A DNA stretch of 64,000 bases from positions 44,578,001-44,642,000 of the forward strand of contig OZ231126.1 in NCBI GenBank assembly GCA_965153355.1, read 5' to 3'. The first letter of the stretch is position 1. Each line of letters begins with the position of its first letter. Source of the DNA: Flaccisagitta enflata. Its lineage: Eukaryota > Chaetognatha > Sagittoidea > Aphragmophora. The notes beneath the pieces were generated by a model that searched no databases, was not told the DNA's origin, and worked only from the letters and a program-made list of their open reading frames with translations. Positions 12,238 to 28,215 of this stretch are shown here, piece by piece. Made by a program: the position numbers and the translations under genes.

Positions 12238-15200
12238 TTTAAGAATATTTTTTTACAAATAATTTGATTAAACACTAATTTTGTTTTTTATTTATATTTA
12301 TTGCAAACCAATTCTTTTTACTACAAATTTTTCATTTTAGATTTTTTTTAAATAATTTTATTCAAACAAAAATTTAATTATAAAAACCTTCAAAAAAATT
12401 TTAAAAAATTTATATAACTCAAAAATTCATATTCAAAAACACGGTCTGAGGAATAAGGATTTCTAGCTCAAAGTTTAGAGGGGTCAAAAAGGCGAGTCCG
12501 GTGGCACCTATCAAGTTGGGTTTTAAAATGTGCGCATTACCTAGGGGAACATTAATCCAGGCTTGGTTGACCCAATTTCAGGTGCGTGTGCGAATGCCAC
12601 AAAAAAAACCCGCTCAAAATGGCTGAAAATGGCCTTTTTTGGCCATTTTTGGCCCTTGAACCTATCTTAAATTTGGTGGAGAGCCATGAAATTTTGCATG
12701 CACATGTAGTAGACCCTCATTAAGTTGTATGCAAAAATTTTTGAAATTTTGAAAATTTTAAGGTACCTAAATTTGAAAAAAACAGGTTTTTTCCGAGTAT
12801 AGGTCAAGAAAAATGATGTCGTTACCCCTCTTAAAGTTGACCGATTTGGACCAAATTTCTACTGGAGATACTTCACATCATGGACTACCTCCATGTAAAA
12901 TTTCATCCAAATCGGAGCACTTTAAGCGCCCAAAATTCTGTTTGAAAATCAAAAATTAGAAAAAAATGACTCCGAAAATCGTCTTTGAGCTGGTGGCATT
13001 GTCATATCAGGGCAGGGATGTATGAACCATGGGCCAAAGTTCCTTTAAAAGACTGTTGGTGATGCCAAAAAAAAATTTCATGACCCTGGGAGCAGAAATT
13101 GCTGATTTTAGGCCTTTTTTCAATCTGTAACCTGAAGAAAAGTTGAAATATGGTCCTGAAATTTTGCATGCACATGTAATAGACCCTAATTATGTTTTAT
13201 GGAAAAAACATGGAATGTCCAAAAAATTTAAGGTACCTAAATTTAAAAAAACAAGTTTTTTCGAGTATAGTTGAGAAAATGATGTCATTACCCCCCTTAA
13301 TATTGGCTGATTTGGACAAATTGTTGAGGTACTTCACATCATGGACTACTCCATGTAAAATTTCATCCAAATCGACACTTTAAGTGCCCAAATTTCTGTA
13401 CGAAAATCAAAATTGAAAAATGAGTCTGTAATCTGAGCTGAGGCATTAAATATATTAGGCAGGGATGTATGAACCATGGGCCAAAATTTTTAAGAGACTG
13501 TTGGTGATGCCCCAAAAAAATTTCATGACCCTGGGAGCATTTTTTGGGTGTCAAATTACAATTCTTTGGAGACCATAAGAGTGAAAATTAAAAAAATTGC
13601 CAATTTTAGGCCTTTTTCAACCCGTAACCCGAAAAAAGTTGAGATATGGTCCTGAAATTTTGCATGCACATGTAATAGAGCCTAATTATGTATTATAGAA
13701 AAGTGGAATGTCCAAAAAATTTTTAGGTACCACAATTTCAGAAAAACAGTGTAGTTGAGGAAATATTATGTTGTTACCCCCCAAAAGTTAATTAATTTCG
13801 ACCAAATTTTTACAGAAGGTACTTCACATCGTGGGTTACCTCCATGTAAAATTTCATCCTAATTGGAGCACGTTAAGACCAACATACTGACCAACTAACC
13901 AGCCACCATGGCTAGGTGTAGAGTCGTGTGTCCGCGACTAGACAGCTATCATCTGCACTCTTGGTAGTCAGTGATATATATAGTTCCTCAAAGAACTGTT
14001 ATTTGACACCCAAAAAATGCTCCCAGGGTCATGAAATTTTATTGGGGCATCACCAACAGTCTCTTAAAGGAATTTTGGCCCATGGTTCATACATCCCTGC
14101 CCTAATATGACAATGCCACCAGCTCAAAGACGATTTTCGGAGTCATTTTTTTCCAATTTTTAATGGTCGTACAGAATTTTGGGCACTTAAAGTGCTCCGA
14201 TTTGGATGAAATTTTACATGGAGGTAGTCCATGATGTGAAGTACCTCAAATAAAAATTTTGTCCAAATCGGTCGACAATAAGGGGGGTAATCACATCATT
14301 TTCTCTTAACTATACTCGAAAAAAACTTCTTTTTTTTAAATTTAGGAACCTTAAATTTTTTTGGACATTTCATGTTTTTTCCATAAAACATAATTAGGGT
14401 CTCTTACATGTGCATGCAAAATTTCAGGACCATATTTCAACTTTTCTTCAGGTTACAGGTTGAAAAAAGGCCTAAAATCGGCAATTTCCGCGATTTTTGG
14501 TCTGACGGTCTTCAAAGAACTGTTATTTGACACCCAAAAAATGCTCCCAGGGTCATGAAATTTTTTTGGGGCATCACCAACAGTCTCTTAAAGGAATTTT
14601 GGCCCATGGTTCATACGTCCCTGCCCTGATATGACAATGCCACCAGTTCAAAGACGATTTTCAGAGTCATTTTTTTCCAATTTTTGATTTTCGAACACAA
14701 TTTAGGGCACTAGTGCTCTGATTTGATGAAATTTATATTGAGGTCCATGATGTGAAGTACCTCCAATAAAAAATTTTGTCCAAATCGGTTGACAATAAGG
14801 TAATGACATCATTTTTCTTGACCTATACTCGGAAAACTCCATTTTTCTTAAATTTGGCACTAAAATTTTCAAATTTCAATATTTTTTGCATACAACTTAA
14901 TTAGGGTCTACTACATGTGCATGCAAAATCTTATGGCTCTCCACCAAGTTTAAAGTAGGTTTAAGGGGCAAAAATGGCCAAAAAAGGCCATTTTCGGCCA
15001 TTTTGGGCAGTTTTTTTTAGTGGCATTGGAACACACACCTGAAATTGGGTCAACCAAGCCTGGATTAATGTTCCCCTAAGTAGTACGCACATTTTAAGAC
15101 CCAACATGATAGGTGCCACTGGATTCGCCACTTTTATGAAGCCCTACAAAACCTTAATCCTCAGACGGAACATCGGAAAATTGATATAAAATTTTTTCTT

Positions 15201-15390
15201 TTTTAAAGTTGAAAATGTTACTTCTAAGCAATAACAATATAAGTTAATGAATAAATTATATTGTTTATTCATCGACACACACTGTTTATTAACAAAATTA
15301 TCAAATGTTGATCATTTTTGTAATTTATTAATTTTTTTATCAAACTGTTTATAAATATGCTTTCATGTCCCGTTCATGAATATCCCATTT
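12100..15390. mobile_element. Palindromic element F2 with arms over 1.2 kb
   Basis: The clearest arms run 12443 to about 13870 and about 13960 to 15166 (GGTGGCACCTATCAAGTTGG against its reverse near 15100). Weaker AT-rich homology extends to GTTCATGAAC (about 12106) and GTTCATGAAT (about 15369). Each arm holds units of about 470-495 bp marked by AAATTTTGCATGCACATGTA at about 12693, 13162 and 13656, with reverse copies near 14405 and 14915. GGCCATTTTTGGCC-type words flank the arms. The centre carries a family H tail fragment (TGTAGAGTCGTGTGTCCGCG at about 13917). No transposase ORF. Confidence 0.82.
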
Positions 15391-16059
15391 TTCGCTAACG
15401 GAATATCTCCGCACTCCCTACTTATTGCCCCTGCGCTCCTCTTAACTTGACTGCTGCTTACATGCTGCGCCGAAGCTTTGGTTTCATGCTGCTGCAGCTG
15501 CTGCTGCTTCAGACTGAGGCCGCATCGCTACAGCTGACCAGTAGAGTTTGTTGTTGGCTAACTGTGAGCACTGGCACGAGCGCTGCATTAACCTCAAAAG
15601 ATTTGATGTTCTTACGTCAACGTCAAGGGCTTTAAACAATAAAACTACTGATAGATTATGTGTCCGTAACTGTCGTTGGGGCAATGACAAAGATGCAATA
15701 ACGGTAGACTTTGACCTAGAATCCGCTCTGTTTGTTCTATGAACTTGATTTTTTTTCATGGGTAGGCGCTATGTTGGGAATATGGTTTGTTTAAAATCTC
15801 ATGATTATATTGATAATAGTTCATTAGTTATGAATATTCTTTTTAAATCATGTTTTAAATAATGTCCGAGATAAAGGTAAGGCTTTTTCTTAAACCCCGG
15901 CCGAATGTTGTTTCAGTCAAAGTGTTTGTCTCACATCGATCGCATAAGTTCAGAAAAAAAAGTAGCAAAATGCGAGGAGACGAAAGATCGCCGCGCGTTA
16001 TCTGCTTACAAACTTATTTGAAATGTCGATATCTGCATGAAATTTTAAACATGTTATAT
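15391..16059. other. Gene-free stretch
   Basis: Short frames here (for example at 15447-15635) have no recognisable domain or splice context. CTGCTGCAGCTGCTGCTGC near 15488 is a brief triplet tract. Confidence 0.5.
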
Positions 16060-16499
16060 TTAGTCAGAGAGTACACATAGATGGGGTAGGAGCACTGGAT
16101 ATCGATATCGAGTCTCAGCCTTGGGGTTTCTTTGACCGTAGAATCGATTGGAAGGGTCAAAAAAGGTCAAAAATGACAGGATCGCGGCGCGCAACGGACC
16201 TGATCGAGCATTATGACGCTTTTTCTTCATTTGCCATCTATTTCCGGTGCTAGGCCGGGTCTTTGAGCTCACCTGTACTCAGTAACTCATACAACTTGAC
16301 TTGAAATGGATCTAGAATCCTGTTTATTTCAATTTCATGAGGATTTTTTCGTCAGGAAGGGTGTTTTTAACCGATTTTCTCAGCCTAGGGCCCTCTATCG
16401 AGCATTATAACATAGGAAAACAGGAAAAAGTCGCATTTTCGATTAACTGATAACGCGTGTTGACATTTTTTTTTATCATTTCTTATAGATTTGTTTTAA

Positions 16500-16695
16500 T
16501 AATTCTTAAGAGCAGTAATACTAATAAATAAAAGGAAGGTGAGGAGGGAGAGGGGAGGAGGAAGGTGAGGGAGGAGGGGGAGGACGAGGAGGGGGAGGAG
16601 GAGGAAGAAAACGATAGAAGCAACCACTTGAAGAAGAATCTTGTTAAACTGCCGTCGAACTCTTGTGCAGTTTTGGATGGGAAGAAGAAGAAGAA

Positions 16696-16727
<32 letters not shown>

Positions 16728-16800
16728 AGAGGAAGAAGAGAAGAGGAAGAAGAAGAAGAAATAAGAAGAAGAAGAAGAAAAGAAGAAAGAAGTCTGCAAA
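16500..16800. repeat. GGA/GAA-rich purine tract
   Basis: GGAGGA-rich from about 16535 and (GAA)n from 16678 to about 16790. Predicted Lys/Glu/Arg or Phe/Ser frames are artefacts. Confidence 0.95.
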
Positions 16801-16863
16801 GGCTAGATAGCCACCAAAAAAATTCATGCCCCCAGAGTTCATGTGGGTGTGAGGTGGTTAGAG

Positions 16864-17265
16864 GGGCAGCGGCTCCGAAGGGGCCGATGACCTATCCTGT
16901 TTTTACTGCAGCTGGGATGTGAGCCTTCAGTCTGGGATGTGACCCTCGGGGCTGGGATTTAAGCCTTGAGGTTAGGATTTGAGCTTTCAGACTGGGATTT
17001 GAGCTTTCAGACTGGGATTTGAGCCTCGAAACTGGGATTTGAGCCTCGAAACTGGTATTTGAGCCTCGAGACTAGGATTTGAGCCTTGAGTTTGGGATTT
17101 GAGCCTTGAGATTGGGATTAAAGCCTTGAGATTGGGATATGAGCCTGGAGACTGGGACTTGAGCCTCGAGACTGGGACGGAGCCTCGAGAGCTGGGGTAC
17201 ACTGAAGAAAAGCGGAGAAATTTCCCTATGTGAAAGTATTTGCCTTCGGGGCCGCTGTTCAAAAA
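16864..17265 (+). mobile_element. Family V element, copy 2
   Basis: GGGCAGCGGCTCCGAAGGGG and GATGACCTATCC at the left; about a dozen 20-bp GAGCCTCGAGACTGGGATTT-type units; right end TGTGAAAGTATTTGCCTTCG then GGGGCCGCTGTTCAAAAAG. The tail runs straight into GAA repeats. The 5' GGTCAGCG box is missing or degraded. Confidence 0.75.
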
Positions 17266-17442
17266 GAAGAAGAAGAAGTTGCCCAAGAAGGAAGAGCTGA
17301 TGCAGGCGAAGCAAACCTGCTGCAAATATTTCCTTTATGCAATGGTTCACAATGTTTGGGAGAAGAAGAAGAAGAAGAAGAAGAAGAAGAAGAAGAAGAA
17401 GAAGAAGAAGAAGAAGAAGGAGAAGAAGAAGAAGAACAGGTC
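17266..17442. repeat. GAA microsatellite between family V copies
   Basis: GAAGAAGAAG after the V copy 2 tail and a longer (GAA)n at about 17360-17436. Confidence 0.9.
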
Positions 17443-18138
17443 GCCCAAGGGCAATATGTGGTCAGCGATACCCGTTGCCCTGCTTTGAGTGATTGCAAAT
17501 TGGAGTGTGGGGAAGCAGGGCAGCGGCCCCGAACGAGACGAAGTCCTGTAGAACACAGGGGGACTTTCGTTCGTCCTCCCTGAAGAAGTGGATGAGATGC
17601 TATAGAGGGCTGACTGAAGGCATTCAAGAGCCTAAACTGAGGTCTAAGAGGGCTGATATAAGGCCTCAGAATGCCGATTGGAAGCTTGAGAGGGCCAACT
17701 TGAGGCTTGAGAGAGCTGGATTAAGGCTTGAAAGGCCAGAGGACTGATTTGAAGCCTAGGAGCAATAAATGGAGGCTTAGAAGCCTGATTTGAGGCCTGA
17801 GAGGCCTAATTTTATGCATGAGGCCAGGTTTGAGCTCCGAGAATTTGGATTCGGTGCCCGAGGCCAGACTGAGGCCTGGGAGAGGTTTGACGGAGGCCTG
17901 GGAGGCCAGATTTGTGGCCTGGGAGGCCAGATTTGAGGCCTAAGAGGTTAGATTTGAGGCCTGGGAGGCTGGATTTGAGACCCGAGAGGGTTAGGATTTA
18001 TGCCCTTGTTGTGATTTGGAGAACATCTGAGGGGCTCCAACGAAGTGGGGACTAACGAACTAACGCGACAACGGACGGACTATTAACGAAAGTCCTCTGT
18101 GTTCTACAGGATATCGTTCCTTCGGCCGCTGCCCAAAA
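17443..18138 (+). mobile_element. Family V element, subfamily B
   Basis: Starts with GGGCAATATGTGGTCAGCGA; internal inverted repeat from about 17518 (GGGCAGCGGCCCCGAACGAG, then GTCCTGTAGAACACAGGGGG); degenerate 20-bp units of the TTGAGGCCTGAGAGG type; reverse arm at 18085-18134; CCCAAAAG tail. Subfamily B differs from A in the arm sequence (GTCCTGTAGAACACAGG in place of GACCTATGCTTTCACAC). Confidence 0.8.
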
Positions 18139-18269
18139 GAAGAAGGAGGAAGAACGGGAAGGGGAAGAGAAGAAAATCGAAGGGAAGGAGAGGGAACTAG
18201 CTCGAGGCCATATTGACAGCGGTCGTTTCTCACTGACATTGATGTTATTTCTTATTGTGATGTTGAGGT

Positions 18270-18935
18270 AATAAAGCAGTGGGCCCAGAGGGGCTGATTA
18301 CCTACCTCTTAGGGCTGATTTGAGCTTTATTCCGATCTACAAGGGCTGATTTGTGTTTTAAGAGGCTTTATTCAGGTTTGCAAGGACTTAATTTAGGCTA
18401 ATTTGCGGCCTGAATGAGCTGATTTTAAGCCGAAGAAGGCCGATTTGAGGTCTGCAAGGGCTTATATTAGGCCTGTATGAGCTGTTTTCAGGCTTGAAAA
18501 GTCTGCGAGGGCTGATTTGAGCCCTGAGAGGCTTTATTCAGGTCTGCGAGGGCTGATTTCAGGATTAAGAGGTCTAATCTGAGTCCTGAATTGACTTGAT
18601 TTCAGGCCTGAGAAGGCTGACTTCTGGTCTGGAAGAGCTGATTTGAAGCTTGAAAGGGCTTTTTTCAGGCCTGAAAAGGCCTAGTAAAGGGCTGGCAGAG
18701 CTGATTTGAGGCCTGAGAGGGTTAATTTCCGGCCTGAGAAGGCTGATTTGGGGTCCGAAAAAGCTGATTTGAGTCCTGAGAGGGCTGATTTGAAGTCTGG
18801 AGAAGCTGATTTGAAGTCTGGAGAAGCTGATTTGAGGCCTGATTGAGTCCCAAAATGACTTGAGGGGGTGGGACGGAATTAATCGGATAAACGGAGAAAC
18901 AAAATCGTGAAATCATAGGTCATCGACCCCTCGAG
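18270..18935 (+). mobile_element. Family V element, degraded copy
   Basis: GCAGTGGGCCCAGAGGGGCTGATTACCTA at the left in decayed form, about 600 bp of GCTGATTTGAGGCCTGAGAG-like units, then ATAGGTCATCGACCCCTCGA at the right. Too decayed to fix the ends. Confidence 0.65.
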
Positions 18936-19282
18936 GAAGAATAAATTAGTAGGCAGAAAAGCAGTCTTTGCAGATCACAATTCAAAAATGTTATGGATGG
19001 TTGGAAGGATCTACCAAATGCACAGCTAGGCGTCGTCGCGTAACTGCAACTAAAAACCAAGAATGAATAAAAAGACATTGTTCATGTAAATCGGAGCACA
19101 CAGGTACAAAGAGACGGTATGGATAAAACAGAAGTAAAATCCCTTCTCTCCCCTACCCCCCAGTTCAATTATCAAGTAGAATTCAAAATAGGTTGCCTTT
19201 GAAAACTCGCGGCAATATTTATGAACCACATGCATCTAGACTTGATGTCATTTGGGATTGTTGTTTTCATATCGACTACGCG

Positions 19283-19377
<95 letters not shown>

Positions 19378-21219
19378 AAGAGTATCGATGATCAGTCCGA
19401 TGATGCGTTTTGGCGCTTAAATACGCGGAAGCAATTGTCGGAATGATGCAATTCATTAGGGAAAGCTTTTTTTAAGAAAAGAATTGATGATGAACTTGAT
19501 GAAACATTGACAATGACATTAATGATAATGAATATGTTGCTAAGCAAGGCAGGCCAGGTTTGTCGGTTCACGATAGAATTGACTCGAAATTTAGAGCCAC
19601 TAAGAACAATCAGGGAAAGAATCTAGAATTGATGAATACAATGAATCATGGGAGATAAAGGTGTTATTCTTTTATTTTATTCGTTTTATTTAGACGCTTA
19701 CATGCAACTGACCCGATCTGTCTTTTTTTTTGCCATTTTTTTGTCATTTTACGTCATTTTACGTCATTTTAAGTCTTTTTAAGTCTTGACGACCGCACGC
19801 GACTTACAGGTGTTGGCCTTGTTTTTTCTTTGATTACCTTCCCCATTTTCAGACCTTTTTGTTTTATTACCCCCTGTCTAGGGAGATACCTAATAACATG
19901 TATGCCTCCTCTATTCTCGTTCTCGCTCAAAGTGCGTCAAATTCATTGCGCCAAAGACGTCAACAGAATTTGGCCCCTCTTTGTTGTATTGGCTTTAATG
20001 AGACTATCGAGTCCTTCAACGCCACAGCATCTTCAGCCGTGATGGCGTGACCTCTTGCCTCAAAATACAAATTGCAGATCCCGAGAATTACGCCTATTGC
20101 AGAATACCATGTATTTGTTTTTTTTTTAAGGTCTTTCTCTTTCTCTTTCTCTTTCTATCTCTCTCTCTCTTTGCAATTGATAAAGATTTCTCAATGTCAA
20201 CAAAGTTTCTTTTTGAGTCGCGTTTACGCGACTACAAAATGCTTGGCCCATCCGTCAGTTGGTCAATTGGTCCCCATTTGAGCTTCACTAGAGCCCATTT
20301 CAAGGGGCTGAGCTAAAAGATATCATGTACTGAAGCTGCCCTTTTGCCTATGTAGAAATAAGTCAAATAACTACATAATCTTTCATGGGACAGTAGATAA
20401 TATGCTCTGAAGGTGGGCAGGGGAGGGGGGTGGCTCAAGCGGTGCTTCACTGTACGTATTTGCGGTCTTTGGTCTCTTTGCTCCCACCTAAATCCTGTAA
20501 TGATCATAAATACTACCTCTACTCACTTTCAGGCTACTGGGGAAGCCGAGTTGCTTGGCCTTGGATTTCTTCTTCTAAAGCTTGAGTTTACGTATAACTT
20601 AAGGATATCAAGAACCAGTATTTGTGGCGTCACTTGTCAAGACCTATTTGTGACGTCACTTGGTAAGCCATATCAAGTTTCATCTATTACCTGAGAAATA
20701 TGTAGGTACAAGAGACATAATTTTCAGAAGGTACCTTTTTCTTCTACATGACGCCATTTTCAGGAGGAGAATATAAGTAACTTAGCTCTTTGATCATGAA
20801 AAAATAACTCATTTTCGCATTTTGATGCACACTGTGGAAATGATGCCCGGTCCTAGCCAAAAAATCTTAATATAATGGTCATTTTGGGTGTCAAGCAATT
20901 CAGCACAAAAACATAATTGAGCTTCACAATGAAAACCTAGCTCAATTATTACCGGAGAAAAATGGTCACATAGTAGGGTAAAGATAAATGAAAATCATTC
21001 ACTTTCCGCTGCCTTTCAAATAACAGGCAATTATGCTCAATACGGGGCCCCAAGGCAGATTTTACACAGGAATAACGCTAAAATTTGTTGATATGAGGTA
21101 TTTGTCTCACAACTGATGTTTGAGATAATGTAAAAAACCACATAACATCGAACTAACATATGTAGGTATGGATTGGAAGCCCGAAAAAGCATAAAAAATC
21201 TCAAAATAGCCAAAAAATG
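18936..21219. other. Gene-free interior of the 5.3-kb element, with (GA)n
   Basis: (GA)n at 19289-19371; a short TTTCTC tract near 20135; a family H tail fragment near 20215-20245 (GAGTCGCGTTTACGCGACTA). The rest is AT-rich with no exon recognised. Confidence 0.65.
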
Positions 21220-21379
21220 GCTATAATGCTCGATCAGGTCCGTTGCGCGCCGCGATCCGGTCATTTTTGACCTATTTTGACCCCTCCAATCGATTCTACG
21301 GTCAAGGAAACCCCTAGGGTGAGTCTCGATATCCAGTGCTCCTACCCCATCTATGTGTACTCTCTGACTAATGTTATAT

Positions 21380-22181
21380 TCTTGCGTGACACCGCTAACT
21401 GACAGTTTTTCAGTGTAATCCTGACAGGTGAATATATCAGAAGACTTAGAAAAATTTCATGTTTTTGACAACGTGAAAAAAATGTTATATGCTATTACGG
21501 CTGAAGTAATTACATGATCGCCGTACAACTTACCCATGATTTGTCCAGGGCTTGGATGGGTATTCATACAAAATTTCAGAAAATTTCATAGAATATTTTT
21601 TAAGCTACGCTAATTTGAAATTTTTGGGTAGGTAGGCTGGTTCGGGTGGTTGCACGATCTGAAGTTTACTCAAACTTCACTCATCAGTAGAAAAGGTCAT
21701 ATGATGTTACCATACAAAAAATCATGTCAATCGGTCAATCCGTTCATGAGATATGAGCTTTCAAAGTTTTGGTAAAAAAAGTCACGACGATTTCCGCCAC
21801 TTTGAGAAAAAAATCACGAACACGTTTCGTTCTCTGACTTAGCGTATTTCACGCTCAAGCGCTCATGAAATCATGAACTAAGTTTCTTCTTTTGATCTCT
21901 ACATCTAAAATATCAGGAGTATCGGAAAAATAAAAAGAACAGAGGAAAGCTTAAACGCTAGGCTTTCTAATGATGTAAAATTTGATGGTAATATCCTAAA
22001 AGATATAGCACAAGGTTACACTCTTCGCACCGGCCACCTTCAAAAGTTGTATTGGAAAATTCCGATAGACAGACGAAGACGAGCGAAGGTTTATATCTAA
22101 TAACGGCTCTAAAATGCCAAAACGCTGAATCAGTTCACATTTTATATCTACAAGAAAATGTACGTTTTGGTCGTTAAGAAA
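21380..22181. other. Gene-free stretch
   Basis: Contains phrases such as CAATCGGTCAATCCGTTCATGAGATATGAG (21728-21757) that resemble decayed repeats elsewhere in the window. No exon recognised. Confidence 0.5.
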
Positions 22182-22683
22182 TCAATTAAAATGTATCGAA
22201 CCAACACTATTCGAAAGCCCTCGAAAAGCTCTTTAATTCCTTTTTTTAACAATGTTTCTACGATGAGTTTGAGCCATTTTATGAAGAAAAGTATGCCAGG
22301 CCAGGAATGAAATCTCCGCCGAAGTCGATCGAACAAGACAAATTTGCGCAACGGCGCCTGGGAGCTAAGTCGTGCGAACTGAATTAAAAGAAAGACAACG
22401 ATTAACACTAATTAAATGCCTGTGGCGCGATAGCTTTATTGTTGTCGTGCTGAACTTGGGATAAGAATTTCTTTCCTATGGTGCAGGTTCGAAACCGGGA
22501 AGTTGATAGTCTTTTTTTCTTTATGGTCAATAGTTACAGCTAGAGAATCATAACTATATTCACGCAACTCTCTGGCCCATCAGCTTTCAGAAAAACCATC
22601 ACTTGAGCTACTTCGTTGAAATGCGGAAGCAGGAAATGAGCCTCTTTCTGAGGGGCTCATTGCTCCCATCGTACTGTATCTTA
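22182..22683 (+). mobile_element. tRNA-module repeat, copy 2
   Basis: A-box-like TAGCTTTATTGTTGT at 22431-22445 and a near-consensus B box GGTTCGAAACC at 22486-22496. Flanking sequence on both sides matches copy 1 in reverse, ending GCTCCCATCGTACTGTAT. There is no intact tRNA cloverleaf (the acceptor stem cannot pair), so this is a repeat and not a tRNA gene. Confidence 0.7.
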
Positions 22684-22709
22684 ATTCTTTGTAAAAGAAT
22701 CATATCCCT

Positions 22710-22902
22710 TGTAAAATTTCCATTCATTTGATAGGTCGCACTATATGTTTTTATTAAGAGACAAAAAAGTTCAATATCGTCCTACATTACTGTTGGTTGT
22801 CATAAGTGTAATGTTGTTATCTTGTGTTGTAAGAAAATTGGACTTTTTTATTTCACAGCAGAAGTATATAGTGCGACCTATCAAACGACTGGAAATTTTA
22901 CC
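22710..22902. repeat. Hairpin repeat with TGATAGGTCGCACTATA arms
   Basis: Left arm TGTAAAATTTCCATTCATTT then GATAGGTCGCACTATAT; the right arm is its reverse complement, ending GGAAATTTTACC. The same arm motif recurs at 53018-53116. MITE-like. Confidence 0.78.
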
Positions 22903-24046
<1,144 letters not shown>

Positions 24047-24263
24047 GTGACGCGGGGTCGCAATATCGTTGCGGATGGGTGGGCAGGGCAGAGGCATCCA
24101 ACCCCCATCCACACTTAATACCCCCCACCCCTACACACACAAACACAAAACGCATCTTAAACGCCGTTTTTCGCACTTTTTGACTCGTGTTCACAGACGA
24201 ATGGACCGACGGACGAAAGGACGGACAAAGCCTCTCACAGAGTTACGTGCCCGCAACTAAAAA
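24047..24263 (+). mobile_element. Family H element, GTGACGCGGGGTC-headed subtype
   Basis: Head GTGACGCGGGGTCGCAATAT, body GTTGCGGATGGGTGGGCAGG and CATCCAACCCCCATCCACAC, then a (GGAC)-like tract and tail AAAGCCTCTCACAGAGTTAC, GTGCCCGCAACTAAAAA. It shares its tail with the GGCCGGATACACGG-headed copies. Confidence 0.75.
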
Positions 24264-24420
24264 CGTGTACTCTGCCGCATGTCGAGTTGACTTCTCTCAT
24301 TCCCAGTGTGGATGAACCGGTGTCATAGTCATTTCTACTTCGAGAAGACAAACGCCCCAAAACGTGTACTTTATATTCGAAAAATCAATTTTGATTATTT
24401 TCTGACGCTTAAGAAAAAGT

Positions 24421-27765
<3,345 letters not shown>

Positions 27766-28215
27766 ATTATTTTTCTCGATAAAACACATGTATCAGAAAT
27801 AAACAGGTAGTCATTCTCTTCAACATATGTTGGGGTGAGCTAGAGTGAAGTTCAAGGGCGTTCGAGGGTATTCAAGGGTTCAAGGTTCCGTATCAACAAA
27901 TGAACAGTTTATCAAAATTTTGAACTATCAGGCAAGGATGGATCCAATGTTGATATTGTTAATTCTTTTTTTTTAGTTTTAATGAGTCACGTTGAAAAAG
28001 TAAGCTTGAAAAGATTACAATGAAATACGAATAATTCGAACGGCAAGTAAATTACAGCAAAAAGAATGAACATCCTTGAACTGACGCAATTCTTACCCAG
28101 GCGTGTTAATCAAAATGGTTCTTCTGTGCCTAAATTTAGTTGAACCTCGTGATAACGGATGTCAAGAGAGGGATGAACTTTATCCCTCATGATTATTACT
28201 GTTAGTATGATAGGT
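27766..28215. other. 3' flank of gene A
   Basis: Includes AATAAA at 27798-27803. No other feature. Confidence 0.6.

Larger units (their letters stand above)
16060..21371. mobile_element. 5.3-kb TIR element with perfect 8-bp TSD (TGTTATAT)
   Basis: Left end TTAGTCAGAGAGTACACATA at 16060 is mirrored by the right end CTCTCTGACTAA at 21371; the inverted repeats continue about 150 bp (to about 16215 and from about 21220), including GATCGCGGCGCGCAACGGAC. TGTTATAT stands directly outside both ends (16052-16059 and 21372-21379). No transposase ORF is visible. The interior holds (GAA)n tracts, three family V copies and a (GA)n tract, so much of its length is secondary insertion. An 8-bp TSD fits hAT-, P- or Merlin-type transposition; the termini do not identify which. 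Confidence 0.85.

Noticed and set aside
15447-15742. Overlapping short frames in an apparently unique stretch
   Set aside because: Leu/Ala runs derive from a CTGCTGC tract; no start context or homology seen.
22431-22496. Possible functional tRNA gene
   Set aside because: A and B boxes are present, but acceptor and anticodon stems do not pair and the segment is embedded in a larger repeat present twice.
11500-22683. One single 11-kb transposon bounded by the tRNA-module repeats
   Set aside because: No matching duplication at the outer ends; kept only as an alternative to two separate insertions.
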